From Gemmobacter aquarius (GTDB lineage Bacteria > Pseudomonadota > Alphaproteobacteria > Rhodobacterales > Rhodobacteraceae): a DNA stretch of 46,525 bases. The position numbers and the translations under genes are program-made. Of this stretch, positions 33,207 through 40,732 are shown in pieces (the first letter of the stretch is position 1; every line of letters starts with the position of its first letter). The stretch is from assembly GCF_003060865.1 (NCBI RefSeq), contig NZ_CP028919.1, positions 237,501 to 284,025 of the forward strand, read 5' to 3'. The notes under the pieces are model-generated. The model did not search any database, had not been told where the DNA came from, and saw only the letters and a program-made list of their open reading frames with translations.

Positions 33207-34523
33207 ATGCCGGATGGCAGCAACACGCCGTCGAGCCGCAGCGTCGTGGTTTCGCAATTTACCAACAGTGTGCTCGATCCCGATGCGCCCATGCTGGGGC
33301 CGGTCGAGAATGGCGGGACGATCATTGCCAATACGGCGCCGGGGTGCTGGGGGCCGATGATCACCCCTTCGTTGCGGGGCGGACATGAGGTGACGCGTCC
33401 GGTCTTTGTCGAGGGGGCCGAGGTAGGAGATGCCGTGGCGATCCGCATCCGCGACATCACCGTGACCTCGATTGCCACGGCTTCGGGGCATGACAGCTCG
33501 CCGGAAGGGTTTTGTCTTGGCGACCCCTATGTCGCGGCGCGCTGCCCGGTCTGCGATACGGTCTGGCCGGAAACCCATGTCGAGGGGATCGGGCAGGATG
33601 CCGTGAAGTGCAACGCCTGCGGAAATGCGGTGACGCCCTTTGCAATCGTGCACGGGTACACCGTGACCTTCGACGAGACACGCTCGGTCGGGTTGACCCT
33701 GCCGAAGGCCGCGGCGGAAACCATCGCGCGGGATGCCAACCATTACGCAGCATTGCCTGACCAGAGCCGCCAGCATTCGATCCTGACCTTTGCGCCGTCG
33801 GATATGCCCGGAACGCTGGTACGCATGCGTCCCTTTATGGGGCAGCTTGGCACCTGCCCGTCGATGGCGATGCCCGACAGCCACAATGCGGGCGATTTCG
33901 GAGCTTTCCTTGTCGGCGCTCCGCATGACTATGCGATCACCGCCGAGCAGTTGGTGCAGCACAAGACAGATGGTCACATGGACATCGACGCCGTGCGGGC
34001 GGGGGCGATCATCGTCTGTCCCGTCAAGGTGCGCGGCGCGGGTGTCTATATGGGCGACATGCACGCCGGGCAGGGCGATGGCGAGATTGCCGGCCACACG
34101 ATGGACGTGGCGGGCAGCGTGACCTTGCAGATCGAGGTGGTGAAGAATTACCCCATCGACGGCCCCGTGCTGTTCCCGCTGGAAGAGGACCTGCCGCCCA
34201 TGGCGCGTCCGTTCTCGGCGGCCGAAAAGGCCAAGGGGCAGCGGCTGGCGGCCAAGTGGGGCGTGGCGGAGATCGAGGCGCTGGCTCCGGTCAGCGTGAT
34301 CGGTACAGCTGCGAACCTGAACCTTGCCATCGAGAACGGTCTAACCCGCGCTGCAAAGCTGCTGGGCATGACCGTGGCCGAGGTGCGAAACCGCGCCACG
34401 GTGAACGGCGCGATCGAGATCGGACGCGCGCCGGGAGTGATTCAGGTGACGTTCCTTGCGCCGCTGGCACGGCTGGATGCGGTGGGCCTCGGGGATTATG
34501 CGCGCGAGCAGTATAATCTTTGA
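33207..34523 (+). CDS. Acetamidase/formamidase family protein with four-cysteine insert
   Basis: A 438-residue FmdA/AmdA-family protein expected to hydrolyse a short amide to acid and ammonia. Family features include the ANTAPGCWGPMITP region, VRMRPFMGQLGTCPSM, the DFGAFLVGAPHDYAIT stretch and GVYMGDMHAGQGDGEIAG. At about residues 110-140 there is a zinc-ribbon-like insert with two CxxC pairs (RCPVCDTVW and KCNACGN). The C-terminus (LLGMTVAEVRNRATVNGAI) differs from the usual helical ending. ATG 33207 has AGGGGG five nt upstream. It stands alone, followed by a GC-rich hairpin. It could supply nitrogen together with the ureohydrolase at 38131. Confidence 0.87.
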   Translation: MPDGSNTPSSRSVVVSQFTNSVLDPDAPMLGPVENGGTIIANTAPGCWGPMITPSLRGGHEVTRPVFVEGAEVGDAVAIRIRDITVTSIATASGHDSSPEGFCLGDPYVAARCPVCDTVWPETHVEGIGQDAVKCNACGNAVTPFAIVHGYTVTFDETRSVGLTLPKAAAETIARDANHYAALPDQSRQHSILTFAPSDMPGTLVRMRPFMGQLGTCPSMAMPDSHNAGDFGAFLVGAPHDYAITAEQLVQHKTDGHMDIDAVRAGAIIVCPVKVRGAGVYMGDMHAGQGDGEIAGHTMDVAGSVTLQIEVVKNYPIDGPVLFPLEEDLPPMARPFSAAEKAKGQRLAAKWGVAEIEALAPVSVIGTAANLNLAIENGLTRAAKLLGMTVAEVRNRATVNGAIEIGRAPGVIQVTFLAPLARLDAVGLGDYAREQYNL

Positions 34524-34550
34524 AGCAGGGGCCGCGTCAGGCCGAAAGTG

Positions 34551-34579
34551 CGTGCGCCTCGGGTGGAGCGAGGCGCACG
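34551..34579 (+). terminator. Hairpin after the acetamidase gene
   Basis: An 11-bp stem (CGTGCGCCTCG / CGAGGCGCACG) with a 7-nt loop, 28 nt after the stop. There is no T-run, so strength is uncertain. Confidence 0.55.
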
Positions 34580-34702
34580 GACCGACATCGCAACGTCAAG
34601 CAGGAGAGCTGGTCGTGAACGGAACCGATCGCCTGGGCATCGGCGGCATCACAGCTGTGCGGAATCCGGATAATGGCTGCCTGAGTTCTATCGATGCAGT
34701 GG

Positions 34703-34742
34703 TTAAGAACGGGGGTTAAGAACGGGGGTTAGGAACGGGGGG
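34703..34742 (+). repeat. Short tandem repeat, 13-bp unit, three copies
   Basis: Two exact copies of TTAAGAACGGGGG followed by TTAGGAACGGGGG. It lies in non-coding sequence at the edge of an accessory region and may reflect slippage. No function is evident. Confidence 0.8.
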
Positions 34743-34847
34743 ATTACCGGTTATAGGCGAGGGCGATCGAACGGCGCGGCATCGGCATCGCCGGTTTGCA
34801 ACCGCGCCAGCAGATCGGCGTCCCAAAGGGACCCCCTCCATCGGGGC

Positions 34848-34976
34848 GATCTGGCCCGCTGGCACTACCGCCAGCTTGAGGCCGAATACGACCAACTGGC
34901 CTCGGACGAGGCCATCGAGGAGAGGATCATCGTGAACGAGTATACGTTCACGGAAGCCGGGCGGCGGTTCGGGTGA
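34848..34976 (+). pseudogene. C-terminal fragment of a plasmid/ICE-associated gene
   Basis: A 42-codon frame ending at TGA (34974-34976), beginning DLARWHYRQLEAEYDQL and ending with NEYTFTEAGRRFG. From memory this resembles the conserved C-terminus of an accessory protein found beside DUF2493 genes on alphaproteobacterial plasmids and integrative elements, sometimes named an antitoxin of a stability system. No start and no N-terminal part remain. Confidence 0.6.
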
Positions 34977-35046
34977 GAGCGCACGCAGTTCATTTGATCT
35001 TTACAATAGGACCATATGAACTATGCTGCGGGCAGTGGAGGACGAT

Positions 35047-35436
35047 ATGCAAGTCGCAGAGAAAATCCGGACACCCGCACAGATCAACGCTGTCGCGCTG
35101 AAAGCCTATGCTCGCGTGGCTGATGCCTGGCGTCTCAGCCTCAAGGAAGCGGCTGGCCTTGCCGACATGTCGGAGAGCACCTGGAAGCGCGCCAAGAAGC
35201 CGGATTTCGCGGGGGAGCTTACCAAAGACCAACTGCTGCGACTCAGCGCTGTAATTGGAATCTACAAATCGCTCGAACTCTACTTCTCGGAGCCTCTGGC
35301 AAGAAGCTGGTTCACCCGACCGAATAGGGGGCCGCTGTTTGGGGGCAGCCGTCCAGTCGACACCGCCATCGACGGGGGCTTGCCGCAGATTCTCGCGGTG
35401 CGGACCTATCTAGATGCCCTGCGTGGTGGGGCATGA
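35047..35436 (+). CDS. Xre/MbcA/ParS-type antitoxin
   Basis: A 129-residue antitoxin of the RES-Xre module. An N-terminal helix-turn-helix (LSLKEAAGLADMSESTWKRA) is followed by the MbcA/ParS-like toxin-binding part (LSAVIGIYKSLELYFSEPLA, FTRPNRGPLFGGSRPVD, QILAVRTYLDALRGG). It should bind the RES protein and repress its own promoter. ATG 35047 is chosen because GGAG lies 6 nt upstream; an earlier in-frame ATG at 35023 lacks such a site. The end overlaps the toxin start as ATGA, typical of coupled toxin-antitoxin genes. It is flanked on both sides by fragments of plasmid/ICE backbone genes. Confidence 0.92.
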   Translation: MQVAEKIRTPAQINAVALKAYARVADAWRLSLKEAAGLADMSESTWKRAKKPDFAGELTKDQLLRLSAVIGIYKSLELYFSEPLARSWFTRPNRGPLFGGSRPVDTAIDGGLPQILAVRTYLDALRGGA

Positions 35437-36134
35437 AGCAGACCGAGGTTTCCGATCGCGGTCTCGTTCGTCTCCTGCCCGCCACCTACCACAAACCGCC
35501 ATCGCTGCGCGGTCTCGTCGATAGCGATGACGAGATGGCGATCTTGGCAGAGGTTGAGGGGCTGACGAGTGGCCGTCTCCTGGCCGAACGCGGGCGCAAC
35601 CCGCATCTGGACCCTCGCGAGCTTGCCTGGCAGCGCCGCAGCCGCGATCTGCGCATCTATGGCGACAGTCATGTTAACGCCGGCTTCACCTACACCCGCG
35701 CCAGCGGAAACCGCTTCAACACCGAGGAGCGCGGCGCCTGGTATTGCGCATGGGATGTGATGGTTTCTGTCAGCGAAGTGGCCTGGCACCGCACACGTGA
35801 ACTTGGCTTTACCGGCAGCTTCCATGACAGCGCGCGCTATGTGGAACTGCTGGCGGATTTCATCGGGATCTTCGATGATCTGACCGATGAGCCGGAACAT
35901 CCCGCACTGCATTCCGATCCGGCCGTTGGATATCCCGAGGGGCAAAGCTTGGCGCAACGTCTGCGGCGAGCCGGGTCCCGTGGTCTGATCTACCCTTCGG
36001 TCCGGGCGCCTGCACCTGGCGGAAATTGTCTGGTCTGCTTCGCGCCACATGCGATCCAGAACGTCCGTCCGGGCGCGTCATGGGATCTTGTTTGGGATGG
36101 GACGCCGCACTACTCGATTACTGCTGTCGGCTGA
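35433..36134 (+). CDS. RES-domain toxin
   Basis: A 233-residue RES-family toxin. The family residues are visible: an arginine in FTYTRASGNRFNTEERGAWY, a glutamate in VSEVAWHRTRE and a serine in YPSVRAPAPGGNCLVCF. RES toxins lower cell NAD+ by cleaving or transferring it, and are blocked by the Xre partner. Length fits the longer RES group. The start overlaps the antitoxin stop by 4 nt (ATGA). The catalytic positions look intact, so the toxin should be active unless neutralised. Confidence 0.92.
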   Translation: MKQTEVSDRGLVRLLPATYHKPPSLRGLVDSDDEMAILAEVEGLTSGRLLAERGRNPHLDPRELAWQRRSRDLRIYGDSHVNAGFTYTRASGNRFNTEERGAWYCAWDVMVSVSEVAWHRTRELGFTGSFHDSARYVELLADFIGIFDDLTDEPEHPALHSDPAVGYPEGQSLAQRLRRAGSRGLIYPSVRAPAPGGNCLVCFAPHAIQNVRPGASWDLVWDGTPHYSITAVG

Positions 36135-36431
36135 CCAGTCAGATTTCATGCGCCATTGGAGGTGTTGAGAAATGAAAGCGCCTGGCGACAACAGCCCCGA
36201 CGTGACGAACTGAGGCCATGCGACTATCAGGCGGTCTTTGAGGCTTTGGATTCCCCGGCTTCACCGACTGAGGCGTTGCGTGCCGCTTTTCGTCGGCGGA
36301 ATGAATTCCCTGCGGGTATTCACGATATCGAGCAAGCTGACGACTGATAGTACTCACTTGTTCCCGTCGATCCACTTGGACATCAACTGCATGGACATGA
36401 TGCGCGATCACGCCGCGACCGAGGTCGTTCA
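36135..36431. other. Gene-free spacer after the RES toxin
   Basis: About 300 bp. A short possible frame starting at 36171 (after AGGTGTTGAGAA) ends within nine codons. A second frame (DYQAVFEALDSPASPTEALR) is open but short. Probably decayed element sequence; nothing firm is seen. Confidence 0.4.
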
Positions 36432-36672
36432 AACACGGGCTTCACCTGGCGCCCCCGCACCGGCTCGATGGTGAACCGCCAGCACATGATAGCAGCGCTG
36501 ATCGACAGCCGCGATTTCTTGGCCGCCAAGCGGCGCGCGGAGACCGAAGTGATGCTCCCCGCAGGCCCCAAGGTCGCCCTCACCGGTGGGACCGGCTTCA
36601 ACGATCACCGCTTGATCTGGGGCAAGCTCGATCAGGTCCGGACCAAACATCCCGATACGAAGACCTTCGGGG
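36432..36672 (+). pseudogene. DUF2493 (SLOG-type) gene fragment
   Basis: Encodes FTWRPRTGSMVNRQHMIAAL, then IDSRDFLAAKRRAETEV and the Rossmann start KVALTGGTGFNDHRLIW, matching the middle of DUF2493 proteins common on alphaproteobacterial plasmids and integrative elements. It stops matching after KHPDTKTF, where an IS21-type transposase fragment begins. Both ends are missing. Confidence 0.8.
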
Positions 36673-36680
36673 GCTTGGTC

Positions 36681-36900
36681 ATGGCGGGGGCTACGATGCG
36701 GTCAGGCGCTATGCCGCGACCTGGAAGCAGGCGCAGGGATCGGGCGCGGCAGCCCCTTCGTGCCGCTGACCTTCGCGCCGGGGGAGGCCTATCAATCCGA
36801 CTGGAACCACGAGGTGGTGTTGATCGACGGCGTCACCGTGACGGTGAAGGTGGCGCATGTCCGGCTTTGCCACAGCCGAATGTTCCTCGTCCGTGCCTAA
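36681..36900 (+). pseudogene. IS21-family IstA transposase fragment
   Basis: Encodes YDAVRRYAATWKQAQ, then after a frameshift near 36755 continues FVPLTFAPGEAYQSDWNHEV and VTVKVAHVRLCHSRMFLVRA, a standard central piece of IstA including the first catalytic Asp of the DDE core (QSDW). A TAA at 36898-36900 ends it early. The join with the DUF2493 fragment suggests insertion followed by deletion. Confidence 0.82.
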
Positions 36901-37165
36901 GTGCAAAGTCCGACGGGATGGCCGGATGAACTGACGGGATGCGATGGCCCGCTTTCATCCCTTGGGGCCGAAATAACACTCTCGGCGCTGAACAGCCGTG
37001 CGGCGATGCGGTCGTTGCTTTACGCGGATTTCTGGGCCCAACCGTTCCGGACAAGCTCGCCATCAGGCTTTGCAAATGTCGGCGCCCGAGACCGGCGGCG
37101 AACGCAGCCTTCTTGCATTTGGTCGACGGCCACACGATGGATAACGCATCGATCGGAGGTTCACC
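36901..37165. other. Intergenic end of accessory region
   Basis: 265 bp between the transposase fragment and the TIM-barrel gene. No recognisable coding sequence. It ends in a strong ribosome site (GGAGG) for the next gene. Confidence 0.5.
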
Positions 37166-38131
37166 TTGACCAGCCACGACGCCGCGCGACTGATCGCGCG
37201 TATCGCAGACATTCGACTCTTTGCGCATGCCTATTCCTGGCATCTGAATTTTCGGTTTGGCGCGGCAGTGCCGAGCGATCTGCTGGGATTTGCCCATCGG
37301 CACGGGATGGCAGGCGTCAAGATCCATGTCGAGGACGGGGAAGAGCGGTCTTTGCTGCATGCGCCCGAAACGCGCGCCGCCTTTGGCCGCTTGGCGCAGT
37401 CGCTTGGCCTTGAAGTCCATATCGAAACCTCTGCCACGGACGAGGCGACACTGCGGGCCGCGATCAGGGTGGCGCGCGAAACCGGGGCGACCTCGGTGCG
37501 CTGCTATCCGCGCTATGCCGGGCCGGTGTCGCAAATCATCGCGCAGACCATTCGCGACCTGCGGCTTTTGCCGCAGCTTGACCCTGATGGCCAGTTGGAT
37601 TTCCTGCTAGAGCAGCACGAAGACCTGAAGTCCCATGAGCTGGTCCATATTCTTCAGGCGGTGCGGCACCCCCGCCTGACCTTGCTGTTCGATTTTGCCA
37701 ATATGATCAACGCAAATGAAACACCCGAGGCGGCTTTGGCAATAATGGCACCCTATGTGACCGATGTTCACATCAAGGATGCAAACATCCTGCCGGATCG
37801 CGGTGGTTTTGCCCATCGCGCCTGTCGTTCAGGCGAAGGCGACATCGATTTCCGCGGCCTTCTGACCCGGCTTCTGCTGCTGGGCGATCAGCCGCAGGTG
37901 CGCGCTTTCGGGTGTGAGGAAGAGAACGAGATGTTTGCGCCAGCCTACCGCTTTCCCACCGACCCGCCCGACCCGATCATCCCGTCGCGGGATGCGTCCA
38001 CCACCGAGGTTACCCTTGGTGAGGATTTGCAATCGCGCCTTGCCCGCGAAAGGGCCGAGGCGGAAGCCCAGATCATTTATGTCCGCAAGATCCTTGCGGA
38101 CATCAGCACGCAAGCTCGAAAGGCTCTTTGA
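37166..38131 (+). CDS. TIM-barrel sugar-phosphate isomerase/epimerase-like protein
   Basis: A 321-residue protein with the xylose-isomerase-like TIM-barrel pattern: FAHAYSWHLNFRFG, an MAGVKIHVEDGEE strand, TSVRCYPRY, then LLFDFANMINANETPEAALA and YVTDVHIKDANI, whose Asp and His positions suit metal binding. Members act as sugar or hydroxyacid isomerases/epimerases or as AP-endonuclease-like enzymes. The start is TTG at 37166 with a strong GGAGG seven bases before it; no better ATG is found. The end overlaps the ureohydrolase start by one base (TGATG), so the two are coupled and may act on the same compound. Confidence 0.8.
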   Translation: MTSHDAARLIARIADIRLFAHAYSWHLNFRFGAAVPSDLLGFAHRHGMAGVKIHVEDGEERSLLHAPETRAAFGRLAQSLGLEVHIETSATDEATLRAAIRVARETGATSVRCYPRYAGPVSQIIAQTIRDLRLLPQLDPDGQLDFLLEQHEDLKSHELVHILQAVRHPRLTLLFDFANMINANETPEAALAIMAPYVTDVHIKDANILPDRGGFAHRACRSGEGDIDFRGLLTRLLLLGDQPQVRAFGCEEENEMFAPAYRFPTDPPDPIIPSRDASTTEVTLGEDLQSRLARERAEAEAQIIYVRKILADISTQARKAL

Positions 38132-39060
38132 TGACCTATTGGCCCGCCTCTTCGTCCACGACGCCGCGTTATGCCGGCCCTGTCAGTTTCTTTCGCCTGC
38201 CTATGCTGTCAAATCCGGCGGATACCGATATTGCGCTGATCGGTCTACCCTACGATGGCGGCACGACCAACCGGTCCGGCACCCGCCATGGCCCACGCGA
38301 GATGCGCGCCATGAGCATGTTCATCCGGCCCTTCCATCATGTGACCAAGACCTCGCCCTATACCACGCACAGGGTGGCGGATTACGGGGATTGTCCGATG
38401 AATCCCATCGACATCACTGAAAGCCTGGCGATGATCACCGGCTTTTATGAAAGCTTCCGCGCCGCCGGGGTCAAACCTTTGACGGCGGGTGGTGATCATC
38501 TTGTCTCGCTGCCCATTCTTCGGGCTTTGGCCAAGGACGGGCCAGTTGGGTTGATCCAGTTCGACGCGCATTCGGACACCAACGATTCCTATTTCGGGGG
38601 CCATAAATTCACCCACGGGACTTGGCTGCGACGCGCGATCGAAGAGGGGCTGGTCGATGCCAAACGCTGCGTGCAGATCGGCGTTCGCGGCACGCGCTAT
38701 GCGCCGGACGGCAATGACTTTGCCGAGAACGCCGGCGTGACGACGCTTTACGTCGAAGACGTCTACCGCATGGGCATTCCGGGCGTGATTGCCGAGGCCC
38801 GACGTATTGTCGGCGAGCACGCTACCTATCTTACCTTTGATGTCGACGGCATCGATCCGGCGTATACACCCGGAACCGGCACCCCCGAAGTCGGAGGTTA
38901 TACCGTGTTCGAGGCGCAGCAGATGGTGCGCGGCCTGAAAGGGCTGAACCTGATCGGCGCAGATGTTGTCGAAGTCGCACCGCCCTATGATCCGAGCGGA
39001 AATACAGCCCTTGTCGGAGCTACCATCATGTTCGAAATCCTCTGCAATCTGGCCAATTGA
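38131..39060 (+). CDS. Ureohydrolase (agmatinase/guanidino-acid hydrolase family)
   Basis: A 309-residue Mn-dependent ureohydrolase. The metal motifs are complete: GGDHLVSLPIL, FDAHSDTND and TFDVDGIDPAYTPGTGTPE. It should release urea from a guanidino compound; agmatine, guanidinobutyrate, guanidinopropionate or proclavaminate-type substrates cannot be told apart by eye. An N-terminal segment (RYAGPVSFFRLPM, then ADTDIALIGLPYDGG, and GTRHGPREMRAM) is typical of the agmatinase-like branch. ATG 38131 overlaps the stop of the TIM-barrel gene. Confidence 0.92.
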   Translation: MTYWPASSSTTPRYAGPVSFFRLPMLSNPADTDIALIGLPYDGGTTNRSGTRHGPREMRAMSMFIRPFHHVTKTSPYTTHRVADYGDCPMNPIDITESLAMITGFYESFRAAGVKPLTAGGDHLVSLPILRALAKDGPVGLIQFDAHSDTNDSYFGGHKFTHGTWLRRAIEEGLVDAKRCVQIGVRGTRYAPDGNDFAENAGVTTLYVEDVYRMGIPGVIAEARRIVGEHATYLTFDVDGIDPAYTPGTGTPEVGGYTVFEAQQMVRGLKGLNLIGADVVEVAPPYDPSGNTALVGATIMFEILCNLAN

Positions 39061-39254
39061 CCTTGGCCATGGGCTGCCGGCGACCCGGTAGGAAAGAAGG
39101 CGAAAACCCATGGCTTCCACGGAACCAGAGACGGGTCGTCAGACAGAAACGCCGCCCGGCTCGGGGCAGCGGGCTGCGACCTGTTCTTTGACCCGGATTG
39201 GCAGTTCGCGCAGCCGGGATGTTGTTTATCCGCGCGCCTGCCCGGTGGGCGGGA

Positions 39255-39638
39255 TCAGGCAACGAGCTGCGTTGCCTTGCGCTTTGCGTAACGAAGGTTC
39301 CGCGCGGTTTGGCGTGCGGCTTCATCGGACAGGACAAGCGCGATCCGTCTGTCCTGAGCAGACTGGCTTGCTTCGATTTCTGCGGCTTCCGCAGCCTGTC
39401 GACGCATTTCTTCGGCAATAACAGCGGCCGCTTCGTCAGCCACACGCTGCCGCTCTGCGAGTTTCTCTGCGTCACGTGCTGCGTGGCGGAGGTCGCGGGC
39501 TCGCGCCACCTCGGCATGGGCAGCCAGCTTTGCCGACAGATCGGTCGCAGCCGACGCCGTCCGGAATTTTTCCAGAAGGGCGGCCTTGGCTTTGTTCGCG
39601 TCGCTTTGGGGATTGGAGTATTCTTTGAGTTTGGCCAT
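39255..39638 (-). CDS. DUF6481-like alanine/glutamate-rich coiled-coil protein
   Basis: A 127-residue cytosolic protein, very rich in Ala, Glu, Arg and Lys, predicted as one long helix or coiled coil (KAKAALLEKFRTASAATDLS, EMRRQAAEAAEIEASQSAQD). It begins MAKLKEYSNPQSDANKAKAA, the usual start of the DUF6481 family in alphaproteobacteria. GAGGAAACGAC precedes the ATG. Its function is unknown; the family often lies near cold-shock genes, as here. Confidence 0.8.
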   Translation of the reverse strand: MAKLKEYSNPQSDANKAKAALLEKFRTASAATDLSAKLAAHAEVARARDLRHAARDAEKLAERQRVADEAAAVIAEEMRRQAAEAAEIEASQSAQDRRIALVLSDEAARQTARNLRYAKRKATQLVA

Positions 39639-39763
39639 TTTTATTGTCGTTTCCTCGGATATGAAATGGGTGTGGACCTGTTTGGTCGGAGGGACAGGCA
39701 TCTGATTTTCCGGATGAGCACGGGGTCAAGACCGATCAAGGATTGCTCTTTCCCACCGGATCG

Positions 39764-40039
39764 TCAGGCTGCGCGTCTGGCCGTATGGACCACCAGATTT
39801 TCGGGAATGAAGCCTGCCGATCTGGCCGCCGCGGCAAAGGCACGTCGCGCCACGCCGACAGGAACAAGACAGTCCATGGCGGCTTCGACCTGTTTCAGAG
39901 CGTTCGCACGTGCTTCGTCTGCAACCGGCCATTGCTTCAGCAACCAGTATTTCACTTGTTCGATCGTGCTGAATTTCTGCACATCCCCGTCAGACGACAG
40001 GACAAGGGTAAGGGGTTGCCCCCAGAGGATTTCGATCAA
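39764..40039 (-). CDS. DUF982-family protein
   Basis: A 91-residue protein of the DUF982 pattern: WGQPLTLVLSSDGDVQKFST, then VKYWLLKQWPVADEARANAL and CLVPVGVARRAFAAAARSAG. Function is unknown. The start appears to be TTG at 40039; I find no ATG upstream in frame before the cold-shock gene. It lies between the cold-shock protein and the DUF6481 gene, all leftward. Confidence 0.72.
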   Translation of the reverse strand: MIEILWGQPLTLVLSSDGDVQKFSTIEQVKYWLLKQWPVADEARANALKQVEAAMDCLVPVGVARRAFAAAARSAGFIPENLVVHTARRAA

Positions 40040-40149
40040 CCAGATATCTTTCTTGAGAGATGAACGGTATGCGCGGTTCGCATCTTCGCCGTTCAGGGTA
40101 ATGCAGGCCCGGTTCGAACCGGTCCCGCATCCGATGTTAGAGCCTGACG

Positions 40150-40356
40150 TCAGACGAGCACGAGATTTATGGCAGACTCGCGACCATTGCGATCACGTTC
40201 CAGATCGAACGAGACAGCCTGTCCGTCATCGAGCCGGTTGATTCCGGCGCGTTCCAGCGCGGAAACGTGGACGAAAACGTCCTTCGACCCGCCTTCGGGT
40301 GCGATAAAGCCAAAACCTTTGGTAGCGTTAAACCATTTCACGGTGCCAGTGGTCAT
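40150..40356 (-). CDS. Cold-shock protein (CspA family)
   Basis: A 68-residue single cold-shock domain with both RNA-binding motifs intact: KGFGFI and [12 protein letters not shown] (RNP1 and RNP2 positions). It binds single-stranded RNA or DNA and acts as an RNA chaperone. AAAGGA lies 8 nt before ATG. The 370-bp upstream gap to the RTX pseudogene may include a long 5' leader, as is common for csp genes. Confidence 0.96.
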   Translation of the reverse strand: MTTGTVKWFNATKGFGFIAPEGGSKDVFVHVSALERAGINRLDDGQAVSFDLERDRNGRESAINLVLV

Positions 40357-40732
40357 CGTGATGTTCCTTTCATGGGTGCCGCCCGCAAAATGCGACGGCC
40401 CGGCAAAGCTGAAGATCTAAAGCTGAGCCGAAAGGGACAGGTCCGAAAAACAGAAAGCTTCTGCGTACATAGAACAATACAGGCACGATTACTATCGGAA
40501 GATTCCCGAAGCTGGCCGCCTGCGGGGTTAACCGTTGTTATCGTTACAAAGTATCCATCAGCGGCTATGCTTAGCGAGAGAGGTAGTCCGGTTGATCTGA
40601 ACCGGTTCCCGGGATTTCACTAGTCGATTTCCGTTTCGGTTACGCCGTCACCGTTTCGGGCATCGGCAGGTTGAAGCGGTCCTGAGACTATGGGGGCAGT
40701 GCCCCCATAGTGCTGTCTTATCGCCGCTTTCC
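40357..40732. promoter_or_regulatory. Upstream region of the cold-shock gene
   Basis: About 375 bp, lower in GC than its surroundings near 40450-40560. It should carry the csp promoter and leader. It contains the hairpin at 40687-40711. No gene is seen. Confidence 0.5.
40687..40711 (-). terminator. Perfect hairpin after the RTX pseudogene
   Basis: An 11-bp perfect stem (ACTATGGGGGC / GCCCCCATAGT) with a 3-nt loop, 22 nt past the RTX reading-frame end. There is no T-run on the minus strand. A terminator is the simplest reading. Confidence 0.6.

Larger units (their letters stand above)
34524..34847. other. Accessory-region edge without genes
   Basis: About 320 bp after the acetamidase gene. 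It holds the hairpin at 34551-34579 and the short tandem repeat at 34703-34742; no convincing coding sequence is seen. Confidence 0.5.

Noticed and set aside
34703..34742. CRISPR-like repeats
   Set aside because: Units are only 13 bp, directly adjacent, without spacers, and no cas genes are present.
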